A DNA stretch of 64,000 nt from Limnoperna fortunei (lineage: Eukaryota; Mollusca; Bivalvia; Mytilida; Modiolidae). The position numbers were made by a program, and so were the translations under genes. Location: NCBI GenBank assembly GCA_944474755.1, contig OX104112.1, forward strand, positions 68,372,433 to 68,436,432, in the 5' to 3' direction. This document shows positions 1 to 12,779 of this stretch, in pieces (the stretch's first letter is position 1; every line of letters starts with the position of its first letter). The notes beneath the pieces were generated by a model that saw only the letters and a program-made list of their open reading frames with translations, was not told the DNA's origin and searched no databases.

Positions 1-2240
1 GAGATTGTGTAGAAAATTGCAAACAACTACCTGGAACGTGTCAAATATTGTTGCAAAATTACAATAACAAATATATGAACATAAAAGTAAAATAAGCGTG
101 CGAATGCCCAACGTGGTCAAACTGGCGAAAAACGCAATGTAGAGACAAATTCTCTGACATTCAAGTAAAAATATAGACTAAAACAAGTTAAGAACGAATT
201 GAGGTGTTAGTGAAGGGTAACCACAACACAACACATGTTGCACAAACAATGTTACTCTTTATAATTTTGAATTTCCATCAGGAAAGATATACATATATAA
301 GTAAAAGGGTCAAAAATAGATAGTACATAAAATCCGGAGTAATCTTTGACGCCGACCATCCATCAGCGATCAACCATTTCAGCTTTAGTAAGGAGAACGT
401 TCAGTCTAAAACTTAAATATATCTTTACTAAGAAATAAAAAAAGTTGTTCCTGATATTTCAGAATTAATTATTAAATGATGGATGTTCAATCCCTCAAAT
501 GCGATTATTTGGGCCAGGTCAAACCTGGGCACACTGAGTGTAATTTGGAATGCAATACTACATTTGTTTCAGTTATTGGTTGATACCAATAAAGAGATGA
601 CATGTGTGTAAGATAACACAACAGTCAAAATTACTGTTATAGTAATATATATAAGAATATAAAAATATTTGAATTCGGTTGAAAAAACAGCCATGATACT
701 CTTATAATTAAAAACAGCTTCGTTAATTTTAGCATTGTTATAGTTGCCAATTCAGAGCAATGCTGCTATTTAAATTCATGACGCTACTATTTAGTTTGAG
801 ACTACGTAAAATTTGAACAATACCGGTCTGAGTGTTTTTGTTTGTCGTTCCCACCTTATCTGTGTAGGTGCAAATAGCATTTCATTCTAATGACACTATA
901 TAATATAATTCACTCTGCTGTATTTGCTATGTGTTTGGTTGTTGGTTCTAGAGTTTTTTTTTGTGGATCATCTTTTTGACAGTTTTTCTGGTGTTCCAGG
1001 GGCATCGGTGGCCGAGTGGTCAAGGTAGTTCGTTTACTATTGATCACGTGGTCTGTCAACACTGAGATTGCGGGTTCGATTCTCACTGCAGGCAGGGTGT
1101 ACTCGACTCCAATCTTAATTGACAAGGATTGCCAGTTTTCCTACCGCAGGTCGGGGGTTCTCTCCGGGTACTCCGGCTTCCTCCCCCAATAAAAACTGGA
1201 CGCCATGAAATAGCTGAAAAATTGCTGAAAGTGGCGTTAAAACACCATTCAAACATCAAACAATCTGGTGTTCCATATTTTGTTATTACCTTTATTATAC
1301 TATACAATTTGCTACTCGGATTTTTAAAGAAAGATTTTGCTTTAAATTCAGCTAGTCAGAACACAGAAATAACCAAGTGGACCTTTCAGATGGAATACTT
1401 TACACGCCCGTACGTCAGATGAGCCAAGAATTGACAGCTTATATCAGTAAAGTTCTCTATATAATTGATATATAAAATGTATTTTAAATGTGAATAGGGT
1501 GTTCATAAGAGTTAAAATGTTCAGTTTTGTATGATTTTTGCAAAAACAAATCTAGCCATTAAAAATTTAAGAAACAGAAAAATTTAAGAAAAAGGTGATG
1601 ATGAACCTTAAACTTGTATGATATTAGTACAATGTAGACGGTATCACAAAAGTTTTTGTATGGAATATGTTGTATATTCCTGGCTTGTTAGGTTGTTAGT
1701 TTGTTACAAAATGCTCCTATTCATGTATAAGCAGTTCAAATCAATGCACAATAACCCTGTGCTCTGTTTATTTAGTCATTACTGACAAAATAGCAATTTA
1801 AGTATTAAAAGATGAAAATATAGTAGCAGTCGTAACAGTCTTTCTAATACTATGATCAGTAATCAGTTTCTGTTAAAAAGAAAAAGGGTTGGTTTTGCCT
1901 TAGCATACTCTTTTTTAAACTGACAATTTGTCATGATTTGGTTCCAATTTAAATAATATGTAGACATGATCAATTTATACTGAAAATAAAGAGAATTTGG
2001 CTTGATTTGACTCCGGTAAAAATTGCAAAATCATTTTGTAATTACGTATGGGAATAAAGTACAAGATAAAAGTTATTGACTGATAAATGTGATAAATGGA
2101 TTGTGAAGAGTAAAAGTAACTTGTTTATTGAAGAGATTTTTAATAGCAATATATGTCTGTCAGGTACGACAATCTAGCAATATCATGTTTAATATGTACC
2201 TAAATAATATAAAACTTAACTGGTATTCAGTGTGTTAGGC
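1..2240. repeat. Diverged segmental repeat, copy 1
   Basis: Positions 1-470 align by eye with 5560-6010, and 1560-2230 align with 3780-4330 and 6420-7130. Shared landmarks include 'gtttgttacaaaatgct', 'tggcttgat.tgactcc' and 'agcaatatatgtctg'. The copies differ by many substitutions and small indels, so the duplications are old. No open frame is shared, so this is probably non-coding (a dispersed repeat or duplicated gene-flanking DNA). Position 1 may cut the repeat. Copy 1 alone carries the SINE at 999-1263. Confidence 0.7.
999..1263 (+). mobile_element. Full-length tRNA-derived SINE with target duplication
   Basis: The head is tRNA-Ser/Leu-like, with an A box (tggccgagtgg, about 1009-1019) and a B box (ggttcgattc, 1073-1082). 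It is followed by a conserved body ('gtactcgactccaatctta', 'ccgcaggtcgggggttctc') and the tail 'ctgaaagtggcgtt' with a CAAA-rich end. A 12-bp direct repeat, tctggtgttcca, flanks it at 987-998 and 1264-1275 and defines a complete insertion. The layout fits bivalve V-SINE/MetaSINE-type elements (RUDI or similar); the exact family needs a consensus search. It would be transcribed by RNA polymerase III from the internal boxes. Confidence 0.9.
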
Positions 2241-3360
2241 AACACTAATGTCCCCAAACATAATCCCAATGTATTTTATTTTTTGTTTGGTTCATCAAAA
2301 TTTAGGTATCAAGTTTCGTTGTCATCGTTATAATTGTTGTTTTTTTTGTGGGGATCGGGTGGATTGTAAAATGGTGCATTTACAAAATGACAAATTTGGC
2401 GTAATTTTTTTCTGCTCAGGAAACCCAATCGTATAAGTATACCAATTTTTATTGAAACTGCAGTAACCACAGCAGAGATCTCAAAAATGTACTTTTATTT
2501 CAATTGAGGTCATTATAAAAATTATTAAAGTGGAATACTCAAAAGACTCCAAAAATATTTTTATAAATCAGACATAGCATCTATTATAAATCAAGCGGAA
2601 AAATGAAGGATAAAAGAAGAATAAAGAATAATAATAAACTGGACAAACCAATATGTCTCCAAAACAACTTCGTAAGGGAGACATAACAAATAGCATATAC
2701 TCTAATGAGTGAAATAATTATTACTTGCATTGTTTTGATAAATAAAGTAATGACTAGAAATATATTAACACAATAATATTTCACAGAACCTGTATAGGTT
2801 CTATGAATATATGACCTTCTTATACTGTGCGTCAAATAGCATATAGAGATAACGAAGTATGAAAATATAAACAAATAGCTCACAAAATAGTGCAGAAACG
2901 AGTAAAAACACACAAAACATACACCAAACTAACAAGCAACATAACCACATCTGATAAAGGCGTGATTATAGTGATTATAGATGTCTTGTAATGGTGAGTA
3001 TATCCAACTTCACTAGTAATACCAGTTGGACAAAATCGATGTAAGGTTATAAACGACAACAGAGACCGATTGGTTACTAAACAATATCAGTTACCACGTG
3101 TCAGTTATCAGGTTATATATATCGCGAAAACACATAATTAAATCGTAATAACATGTTAGTAGTGATTTACAATTTACTAATAAGATGTTTGCTTTACGTC
3201 CAGTGAGCAGTATTACAGCTGTAGTCTGGAAAAGAACAAGTTCGCAATAAATTTGAAAAAGATGGACCAAGGGCAAACATGTTGACTGCAAATGGAAAAG
3301 TATCGGGTATGGGTAGTGGCAGAAAATTTATAGTGGCTGCAACACGTCTACACTTGTCGA
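2241..3360. other. A+T-rich non-coding stretch
   Basis: I see no convincing gene, RNA gene or repeat here. Short open frames on the minus strand at 2584-2913 and 3091-3409 have hydrophobic or irregular composition with no recognisable motif. Confidence 0.4.
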
Positions 3361-3361
3361 C

Positions 3362-3601
3362 ATGTACAAAGGGTTCTTTATCGTGCAAAAAGCGAGGCAC
3401 TCCAAACACGTTACCAGCTGTGGTCCGCTGTCAGTCTTTCCGTATTACGACCTGAAAACACACTCAACGATAAATATCGATATTCGTCACCTGGGGACGC
3501 GCTGGGAAGCACTGTGGGAACCCTCACATTATAGTCCCAGCGAAAATACAATAGAGGTTGTAATAGTAGTAGAGCTGTTCAAATCTGATATAGTTCACTG
3601 A
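3362..3601 (+). CDS. Unrecognised 79-residue open frame (doubtful)
   Basis: An ATG-initiated frame sits in a local patch richer in G+C than its surroundings, between two copies of the diverged segmental repeat. The predicted peptide has no signal peptide, no cysteine pattern and no family motif that I recognise. A minus-strand frame overlaps its 5' part (3194-3409), so neither is convincing. It is listed because of the compositional shift; it could be an exon, a transposon fragment or chance. Confidence 0.12.
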   Translation: MYKGFFIVQKARHSKHVTSCGPLSVFPYYDLKTHSTINIDIRHLGTRWEALWEPSHYSPSENTIEVVIVVELFKSDIVH

Positions 3602-3749
3602 ATCATGTTAAAGAGATTTTCAATACAAATTATTTTTCGGTAAAAAGAAAGGTTTCTCTAAAATTTTGCCAAAAGTTGAGCACAGCAACTTTTACAAATT
3701 GTCGACAGATTTTATCTTTCAACATAATATATTTATTTAAAATACACAT

Positions 3750-4330
3750 TTAAAACATATAGGAGGTTACATGACATTCAATAAGTTAGAAACGTTGTTA
3801 GTTTGTTACAAAATGCTTTCTATTCATATATAACCGACATAAGTTTAAATCAGTCAACAATAAACCAGTTTTTTACTTATTTTAGTCATTACGCTCAGCA
3901 GTTGACTTAAAAATAGCGATGTAAGTATGACAAGGCTAAAAAGTACTAAATGACGTTACAATCTTCCTAATACCGAGGGCTTATATCAGATAAAAGTACC
4001 GTTGTTTTTTCTTAGCATACTTTTAATTAAACAAACAATGTGTCATAATTTGTTTACAATTTACATAATAGGTAGACGTGATCAATAAAATGACAATAAA
4101 GAGTAGTTGGCTTGATATGACTCCAGTGAAAAAAATAGCAATATCATTTTGTAGTGATGCATAATTAAAGTACATGATAAAAGTTGTTGACTTATAAATG
4201 TGATAAATAGGTTGTCATGAGTTAGAAGTAACATGCATAGTGATGAGATTTTCAATAGCAATATATGTCTGGTACGACAATCTAACAATATCATGTTTAA
4301 CATGAATCCAAACAATGTAAAACTGAACTA
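3750..4330. repeat. Diverged segmental repeat, copy 2 (partial)
   Basis: This corresponds to about 1685-2230 of copy 1 and 6660-7130 of copy 3. It starts near 'ttagaaacgttgttagtttg' and ends near 'aactgtgttcgg'. It looks closer to copy 3 than to copy 1: both have 'cattacgctcagcagttgac' or a near match. Confidence 0.7.
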
Positions 4331-4371
4331 GTAATAACTGTGTTCGGATGCCACGACTAAATGGACATTTA

Positions 4372-4800
4372 TGTTTCCTAAACCTGTTTTACTTCTTTTT
4401 GTGTTGTGGTCCTCTTATCCCATCTCTTTTTGTCGCGATCGCAACACGTGTGGGAGATAATAAGCTTCACTTAATTGGTGGAATTATGTATGACGAAAAT
4501 ACTGTGCGTTGTCTGCCGTAAGGCAAATATTACTGATAAATGTTTCCTGGACCTGTTTTTTTCCATTTTGTTTTGTGTTTCTTTTTTCTCTTATCTCGTG
4601 ATGTGTGGCAGATAATTAGCTTCCATTAATTGGTGGAAATATTCATGACATCAATACTGTGCGTTGTCCGTAGTACGCCAAATATTGCTGATAAGTGTTT
4701 CCTGGACCTGTTTTGTTGCCATTTTGTTTTGTCTTTCAATTATAATACCTCTCTGTGTCGCGATCATTACCTTTGTTGGGAGATACTTAATTAGTAATTG
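4372..4800 (+). repeat. Three-copy tandem repeat, about 160-170 bp unit
   Basis: Units begin at about 4372, 4541 and 4696 with 'tgtttcctggacctgtttt' or a variant, and share 'gcgttgtc..tacgccaaatatt'. The third copy is shortened. The array directly follows segmental copy 2. No coding signal. Confidence 0.75.
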
Positions 4801-5078
4801 TATATCTGATGAAAGTATTTCACATTGTTCATCACATCAAACATTTCTGCTAATATTGACCATTTGATAATTTTGCTTTATGACATGAACTTTTAGAAAG
4901 ATTTTATTTGAAAAGAAATGACAGCATGGCATCTGACTAGTATTCTTGAGGCAAAGAGTTTGTATTCATATCATGGACTCTGATTGGATTAACGACGTTA
5001 AAGCAGTTAGGATATTCAAAAATACATATAGGATTATAAGTGAGTAACCCAAACCGAATAAAAGGAATGAGTGCACTC

Positions 5079-5222
5079 AGGTGCTCCGAACAAGTAAACA
5101 GTGGCTGTCTGTAATTTTACTACGTCGAATTACTCATTGTCATGTCAGGTGCTCCGGACAAGTAAACAGTGCCTGTCTTTCATTAGACTACAGTCGAATT
5201 ACTCATTGTCCTGTCTAGGTGA
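5079..5222 (+). repeat. Two-copy tandem repeat, about 70 bp
   Basis: 'caggtgctccg.acaagtaaacagtg' recurs at about 5087 and 5147, each time followed by 'cgaattactcattgtc'. Two imperfect copies in otherwise featureless DNA (4870-5560). Confidence 0.75.
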
Positions 5223-5559
5223 ATTTCAAATCCAGGACTAGAAAAGACCATCTATAAATCATCTATAAACGTCCGGTAGTATTTGAGAGATGAATTTTCC
5301 ATAACGATACATTAAGTCATGGTTAGAACGGATAACGTAAACCTAGGTACAACACACCCCCAGTAACTTAGTGGTCAACATCAGCGACCGGTATAGAAAA
5401 TAGAAATAACGCGATCGCAGAATCCAGCATAATGTTTATAATATGTGTTTCTAGAGTTCCATCCGAATTTGATATGTGCTAATATTAGTTTATACACACG
5501 TTTCACATATCGAAACGATACATATGATCAAATGACTCGCTGCATATGGGTCTTACTTT

Positions 5560-7127
5560 ATAATTCGATCAAACTGCAATCAATTATCTGGAAAACGTCA
5601 AATATTATTGCAAAATTACAATAACAAATATATAAACAAAAAAATATAATAAGCAGATAATTGCATGACTTGGTCAAACTATCGTCGACAGCAATGTAGA
5701 GATGTAGAGACAAACGCTCTCAAACATTAAAGTTAAAAAGAGAAAAAACGACTCAACAATTAAAAGAACGAGTCGAGGTGCTCGTAAAGGGTAAACACAA
5801 CACGTATGGCACAAGCACTGTTACTCTTGAAAATTGCGAAAGTCCATTAGGATAGATATGAATATATACATACGTAATATTAATTCCGCCTGCAATACGA
5901 TGCACGGCGGTTTATCCCTCGCGTAATGGTAACAGTATTACGAGTAATCTTTGACGTCGACTGAAGCGATCAACCATTTCAGGCTTGAGGCAGTAGACCT
6001 TTCAACTTAAATATAACGGTCATTATTTGCTTGCTTAAGCGTACAATGGTTGTCTACATTATAAGGCATTCAGAGTTAAACACTTTTAATAATTGGTTAT
6101 GGTGGATCTTATGCACACAGAACCCTCTATTATTATTAACAATCATTAATTCTGACAAATGCAAATAATTTTTTATGTGCACAATATAGTAATGTAAAGC
6201 AAGAATGACTATCGATGGTAATTGGCTGACCATGTGGGAAACTTAATATGAGCAAACCGCCCCCATAACAAACATGATCTAAACTGGTGAAAACAATATT
6301 GATGTCAACGAGGATTACAGCGCGAATGAAATGCACATTCTAAAAAACTAAAAAGTTTTTCCTATATTACAGAATTTAGTTTTTTAAATGATTAAAGTTC
6401 AAAGCCTAAAAGGAAAATTGATGATGAACCATAAAATTGTATCATATTAGTACAATGAAGACTATCACAAAAGTTATAATAGTAGAGTATATGATGTATT
6501 GCTGCAGTATATTCCTGGGTGGTTAAAATGTTACTAGATGGGCAACAAGATATGAAAGTTGTAATTGCGTGTTTCAGGTATATACTGCATAAAATTAGAC
6601 ATTTATAGTGGTCAGCGAGTAATTCTAATATTTATTAGTAGCAAGTTACATGACTCGCAATACGTTAGAAACGTTATTAGTTTGTTACAAAATGCTTTCT
6701 ATTCCTGTATAACGAAAACAGTTTAAACCAGTCAATAATTACCCTGCTTTTTGTTTATTTAGTCATTCCGCTCAGCAGTTGACTGCAAAATAACGATGTA
6801 AGTATAAAAAGATAAAAATGCGGTAAAAGTCAGTACAATCTTCCTAATACGCAGATCAGATTTCAGTTCCTGTTAGGAAAAGTACCATTGTTTTTTTCTT
6901 AGCATACTCTAAAGTTAACAATGTGTCTTAGTTTGTTTACAATTTACACAATAGGTAGACGTGATCAATCTACACTGAAAATAAAAACTAGTTGGCTTGA
7001 TATGACTGCGGTGAAAAAATAGCAATATCATTTTGTAATAATGTTTGGGGATAAAATACATGATAAATGTTGTTAACTTAAAAATGTGATAAATGAATTG
7101 TCAAAAGTGAAAGGTAACATGCATATT
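5560..7127. repeat. Diverged segmental repeat, copy 3
   Basis: It matches copy 1 over two blocks: 5568-6010 to 20-420 ('gcaaaattacaataacaaat', 'gagtaatctttgacg') and about 6350-7127 to 1560-2130. The stretch at 6020-6350 has no counterpart in copy 1, so indels separate the copies. It is cut at its right end by a SINE fragment. Confidence 0.7.
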
Positions 7128-7180
7128 GATTGTTTGTTTGTTTGAATACCCAGAGAAAACCCACCACCTTCTGTAGAAAA
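7128..7180 (-). mobile_element. SINE fragment, minus orientation
   Basis: 'tttgtttgtttgaa' is followed by 'tacccagagaaaaccc' and 'tgtagaaaaac'. This fits a heavily deleted reverse-orientation copy of the common SINE: tail plus part of the body, with the middle missing. Confidence 0.55.
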
Positions 7181-7841
7181 ACAATGAATGAGCTTAAATA
7201 AAAATGCTATTTGTAAGTAATTATATTAATTTTTTAAAATAAAATGTTTAGTTTGTAATTAAGATCCCATTAGTTTTGCATTTTAGACCATTATGCCTGC
7301 GTGTTCATCATATTTAACTAAAATACATTTATGAGATACATTTTGGTAGTGTTTTAGTGTATCTACGAGCAAAACAGTTAGTTAAAAGGCAAGGGAAACA
7401 TGAGACGAACAAAGGTAATAACAAACAAACCATAAAACGAGTTTCAAACTCATACAGTTTCACGTGCTCACCCTAAATTTACATGGGATGTTGAAAACAT
7501 ATTATTGTCTGTTCCTATACCTTTTTAATATAATATTTTGCATTTTCCGGAACATGAGGAAGTCAGGAGAAAATTTAGACGTCTGAAATTATTGATTTAT
7601 TGGATTCACAATGAAACCCCCTATGATCGAAAGGCATTATGCTGCCTTTGGTTTCTAAGTTTATGAAAATATTTTTAAAAAAAAACAGCGCCGCATTATA
7701 ACATTCCCACGTTTACTAAAATTTCTGTGATTCGTTTTACGTCCGGAGGATGGACCTAACTTTATTTAGACATGCGTAATGCAATGAATCTAACTATTTT
7801 CAAAAGAAATGCACTAAAATACCATATTTTTTTTACAACTT

Positions 7842-8067
7842 TAAGTCAATTTAATGTATTCAGCATTAAATTCCTTTATCGAAGGAAGACTGACTAGTAT
7901 AGTTGTTGGCTGTTGTTGCTTTCGCTCTAGTATTCCTTAAACACATGATTGGTGATTGGTTAAACCTGTCTTAAAATAGAAAAACCAAATCGAGGTTCGG
8001 TCTTTTTGAAAATCGTCTGCAAGGAGGTGACAGGAAAAATGTCGGTTTGGCAATCTACATTTTTTAA
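7842..8067. repeat. 226-bp repeat, apparently identical to 13584-13809
   Basis: By eye the whole block, 'aagtcaatttaatgtattc' to 'caatctacattttttaa', is base-for-base the same as 13584-13809, about 5.74 kb away in the same orientation. It sits just upstream of the decayed retrotransposon. Perfect identity next to heavily mutated DNA points to recent duplication, gene conversion or an assembly artefact. Confidence 0.9.
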
Positions 8068-8329
8068 TCCTTATTAATCTTCCATTCAACAACACTTCTT
8101 TGGAAGAAAAAATTGTTTAATTATCTTCCAAACCCAGAAATCTCGAAAAATGTTATTTGGTTTCAGGATGGTTTAACAATTTCTTTAATTTTAGCACAAC
8201 GGGAAGCATCGTGGAGCTCCCGACATTTTATCAATATCTTGTAATCCCCTAAACAATAATAATAATAATGTTATGTTATGGACATATTAATACGAGTAAA
8301 GCATTTCTATTTAAATAAAAATAGGAATA

Positions 8330-11300
8330 AAGCCCTGCTTCCCTCCTATCACGGTCACAGCTTTTTTTGACAGTAAACCAATTGATAAAAGTGGTAAACT
8401 TCTTGAATACGTGTCAAGAATCTGGATTAAAAATACTAAATGGTAGAACAATTGGAGATTTATTAGGAAAATACACTTTTGTGTTACATATAATGGATGT
8501 AGTGTGGATTACATTATTGTTTCTAATGATATATTTTTGCTGATTTTACGGTACATGATTTCACTTCTTTATGAAACCATTGTATGTTAGTTGTTCATTG
8601 TTAACAAATTTTCATGTAAAGAGCAGCTTTCAAAATTCATTGGAACCACTTCCATGTAAATTTATATCGACAAAAGAATCGGTCTAACTGTATTCCCAGA
8701 ATATAAATAGCATTGAAAGTAAACAAAAACTTGTCACTTGATACATTTATGACAACTAAATTTAATGACATTAATTTGTCTACTGATTCCTTAACCACAA
8801 TTTTACAAGAAAATGCAAAAAAATCAGCTAAAATTGTTAAACCCCCTAGCAACATTTAAAAAAAAAAATAAAATAAAATAAAAATATAATTAAAAAAAAA
8901 TATGTATATATATATAATATAATAAAACTAGACACTGGTTCTCAGATTCATGTAAAGATCTCAGGAACACAAAAAAAAAAAAAAAAAAAAAAAAAAAATT
9001 ATGAAAAACTTGTAAATAGATTTCCTGGAAAAGATTAATATAGGAAAAATTCTATTCATTTAGATCAAAATACAGACATCTTTGCAAATTTGAAGAAAAG
9101 TCATATAAAACAAAATTTGTTCTGAATTAAGTAACAACTGTGCTAAGATCCAAATGTATTTTGGAACATGATAAATAAACTTGAAAGGGAATCAGCTGGT
9201 CAAATTGAAGACACTGATATTCCAAAGGAAGAATTCATATCATTTTACAAAAAACTAAATAAAGCTGACACTGCATATAGTAATAAACAACAAAATATCA
9301 CTCAGGAATTTGAGACCCTAAAATCAAATATTAACTTCTCAGTCTCAGGTGAGTCGAACAATGAAATCACCTGTGAGGAGATGATAAAAGCAATTAAATT
9401 ACTTAAAAATGGTAAAAGTGCATCATCAGACCTCATCTCTAATGAAATGCTGAAGAATAGTACCACAGCATTAATTAAACCACTCTGTAAACTTTTTAAA
9501 TTTTTTTCACATGGTATCTTCCCTAAATCTTGGAATGAAAACTATTTAGTTTTATTACATAAAAAAGGTAATAGATTTGACCCTAATAATTATAGGGGAA
9601 TATCTATCAGCTCAAACTTAGGAAAATTATTTAATAAGATTATATACAATCGACTTTTGGAATTTATGAATAATCACTTTCTAATAAGTAAGAACCAAAT
9701 AGGATTTAAAGAGAAGTGCAGGACTTCTGATCACATTTTTATTCTTAAAAACTATCACAGATAACTATAAAATGAAAAATCAAAGTGTTTGCAGCCTTCA
9801 CTGACCTAAGAAAAGCCTTTGACACAGTGTGGAGAATCGGTTTTTATTTATAAACTGCTAAAACATAACACTCCTAATGAAATATTTAAAATTATATACT
9901 CCATGTATACTGATACTATGTAAAATTAAATTTTCAAATGATCTAAGTGAGCCATTTATATCTGAAAGAGGTGTTAAACGAGGTGATGTTTGGAGTCCTC
10001 TTCTCCTTAACTTTTTTATAGATGATATAACAAAAAAACTGGAAAACAACATATATTACCCATTGGTCTTGGGTGGTATTAGAGTAAGCATTCTTCTTTA
10101 TGCTGATGATACTGTACTAATATCTCGGAGTAAGGAAGGGTTGCAAAACTGTCTCATTGCCATGCAGGAATAGTGTTCAATATGGCATTTACATGTAAAT
10201 ACTGATAAATCCAAAGTAGTAGTATTTAATTCGAATGGTAAAACCTTTTTAAACCAATTAAAATATAAAAATTTATATATCTAGAAACAGTATCTCAGTA
10301 CTGTTATCTAGGCATTTTAATAAAATGTAATGGCAACTTTAATCTAGCTATTAACACATTGATGGAAAAAGCCAAAGAGCATATTTTGAAAATTAAAAAG
10401 CTAATTGGATTAAATAACCCTTGCAAATTATTAGAAAAACTCTTTGATACACTAATTTTACCCATTATCACATACTGCAGTTAAATATGGGGTATTTTCT
10501 CCAACTTTAAAGATACTGAACCATTTTAAAAATTACATCTTAATTTATAAAAGAAATTCTAGGTGTACATTGCAAAGCTACTAATGATGCATGTCGAGCT
10601 GAACTATGTCGACTTCCCTTAAAAAGTAAAATTCTGTACTCAAGCATCAAATATCTAGAATATATTATAGACTCGGAAAATTCTTTAGTAAAAACTAATT
10701 TTGAAAATTCTGTTCACTCAACCAATTGGTTTATCAAACTGAAAACAGTATTAAATAATTTAGGTTTTTCATGATTTAAGCTCACTTAAACAATACTTAA
10801 ATCAAATAAAAATTAGATTAAATGATCAAAATCTCCAAAATCAAAATACACTTATAGACATCTCCAAAACTAGAATTTTTTTTCAAAATTTTTGTTTTTA
10901 AATGGGATGCAGACCTCGCTATTTAGATATCTTAAAGAAAGCTAAAGACAGGGCTGCTCTTTGTAAAATGCGTTTCAGTGCTCATAATCTAATGATAGGA
11001 AAGGGAAGATACCAAAAACTAAATAGAAAAGATGGAAACTGTCTAGTTTGCAATGCAGGAGAAATTGAAAATGAAGAACACTTTCTGTTGCATTGCAAAC
11101 ATTATAAGCTGATAAGAAGTACATTTCTTAAGAAAATCAAAAGTTTAATCCCAAATCTTTTAACAAATCCCTATAATGCTTTTTGTTGAATAGCAAATCT
11201 GAATTTTGTCTAAAACTTACTGCTACATTTATTTTAGAATGCTTTGAATTAAGAAGAAGTTGTATCATATAAAACGTAATTTTAATTGGTTATATCATCT

Positions 11301-11460
11301 GTATACTATATAATATAATAATAAATACAATTAATGTAAAGATTAAGAATTGTATTACATTTGTATAACACACTTTGTATTGATCCTTTAAATTGTGCCT
11401 TAACATGTACTGTACCATGAGTTTGTGCTAGTAAATATTTGTATTCGTATTTGTATTTTG
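8330..11460 (+). pseudogene. Decayed non-LTR retrotransposon (LINE): endonuclease, RT, Cys-rich C-terminus
   Basis: Conceptual translation with frame changes gives, in order: the end of an apurinic-type endonuclease (about 8370-8570; 'GKLLEY', 'LGKYTF', 'SVDYIIVSNDIF'); a reverse-transcriptase N-terminal region with 'NYRGISISSNLGKLFN' and 'QIGF' (9168-9764); 'FTDLRKAFDTVW' (about 9790-9833); the catalytic 'LLYADDTVLIS' box (10096-10128); a degenerate thumb; and a Cys/His knuckle, CLVC...HFLLHC (about 11040-11096), in the frame at 10902-11189. A further 'LLNSKSEFCLKL' block continues it by frameshift to about 11270. The 3' end is a 'gtattcgtatttgtatttt' type tail. Stops and frameshifts throughout make it inactive. 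The 5' end is not seen. The clade (Jockey/CR1-like or other) is not assigned. Confidence 0.88.
8862..8998 (+). repeat. A-rich and poly(A) simple sequence inside the LINE
   Basis: An A-rich stretch at 8862-8900, a short (TA)n, and a pure poly(A) run at about 8970-8998 interrupt the endonuclease-RT linker of the decayed LINE. They could mark a later A-tailed insertion or slippage. Confidence 0.7.
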
Positions 11461-12105
11461 TCCACATTTTCTTTTAACATATATTATTGTTCTGTATTCA
11501 CAGGAATGAATACACCTTAATTTTCTGCAACCATTTATGTTAATAAAGGCACCAGTCATACCGGACCCACCTTAACTAAGACTGGTTACAAAATTGATTG
11601 AACTACCGGCATCAGTTTCATTTTACATTTCTTTTATGGTAACCGTTGTTTTTGCAACAATTTATGATATGGTCAGTTAAAATAAATGAATTACATGTAT
11701 CTCCGGCAATTTTTATTATCAAAATAATTTAACATCTTATTTCTTGGCACACGCCAGCTGGGCGTCTATAGTTCTGCGTTTTAGAGGCCCAGACTTGATC
11801 CAACACGCAGTGGGCACCGGACTACCTGTTTAATTCAAAGACTAATTTCACATTGGTATGGCAACACATTCCTCCATGGAAATAATTGTCAACTGAAGAT
11901 ATAAAATCTCTTGGAATGCAGAAATCCAATGTTTTTTCAAAAATTATATTAGAATCCCTTCATGTAACTAAATTTTAACTGTTTACACATAATTTACACT
12001 TTATATCTTTATAAACGTTTGTTGCTTTTAATTCTAGTATATACATGCATATTAGCAAAACACTACAGATTCCGAATGCTATACAAGTTTGGCAGGTCAA
12101 ACATC

Positions 12106-12225
12106 TTGTAATATATTTTGCTAAATCGTTAATGAAATTGGTACTTTGCTTCCTTTTCTCGAATATTTTCAGGTATTGGGTCAGCTTGGAGCTTGTGAAT
12201 TGAGGAGCCTTGCAAGGAAACACAA
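12106..12225. repeat. Diverged copy of 13853-13972
   Basis: 'ttgtaatatattttgctaa' through 'gaggagccttgcaaggaaa' is repeated at 13853-13972 with about one difference per ten bases. On the minus strand both copies stay open and translate alike ('FPCKAPQ', 'QYLKIF', 'STNFIN'), but no gene is recognised. With the 226-bp block this suggests one repeat family present as an older broken copy and a newer intact one. Confidence 0.7.
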
Positions 12226-12290
12226 GTTCTGCCTTGTTTGCTTATACATCATAAGGAATGCATTAACTCAATGGTTATATTGGAACCTTT

Positions 12291-12731
12291 ATTAAATTGG
12301 AAGACCCTCCAAAAATTTATTATGATAAATATTGGGCGGAAAGATCTTGGTAATGTATTGGTTAGAATGCAATTCTGGATGTTATTATTCTCTGGTCGCT
12401 GGAAATTTTTAAATAATTTGACAAATTGTGTTCGTGTTATTGACCTAAAAATGTTACATAAACAATTATTTAGACAAATCTACATGCTGCAATTATTTAG
12501 ATTACTATGACATATACATACTAAAAATTCGTATTAAATTGGAAGACCCTCCAAAAATTTATTATGATAAATATTGGGCGGAATGATCTTGGTAATGTAT
12601 TGGTTAGAATGCAATTCTGTATGTTATTATGCTCTGGTCGCTGGAAATTTTTACATAAACAAATATTTAGACAAATCTACATGCTGCAATTATTTAGTTG
12701 ACTATGACATATGCATACTAAAAATTCCTAA
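12291..12731 (+). repeat. Tandem duplication, 242 bp and about 198 bp
   Basis: Both copies begin 'attaaattggaagaccctcc' (12291 and 12533) and end 'catactaaaaattc'. The second copy lacks about 44 bp present in the first, between 'ggaaattttta' and 'cataaaca'. Otherwise they differ at few sites, so the duplication is fairly recent. Confidence 0.85.
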
Positions 12732-12779
12732 TTGTATATCTGTTTTGCAAATATTTAGATAAATTTATATACTAGAGCA

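Noticed and set aside
1001..1085. tRNA gene (Ser/Leu-like)
   Set aside because: A and B boxes are present, but the sequence continues into the SINE body, and similar heads recur at 45.9-46.2, 49.1 and 60.7-61.0 kb. It is a SINE promoter, not a tRNA gene.
1083..1422. Open frames over the SINE (1083-1307 minus, 1129-1422 plus, and the same peptides at 45448-45712)
   Set aside because: They translate the repeat body on both strands at several loci; repeat by-products.
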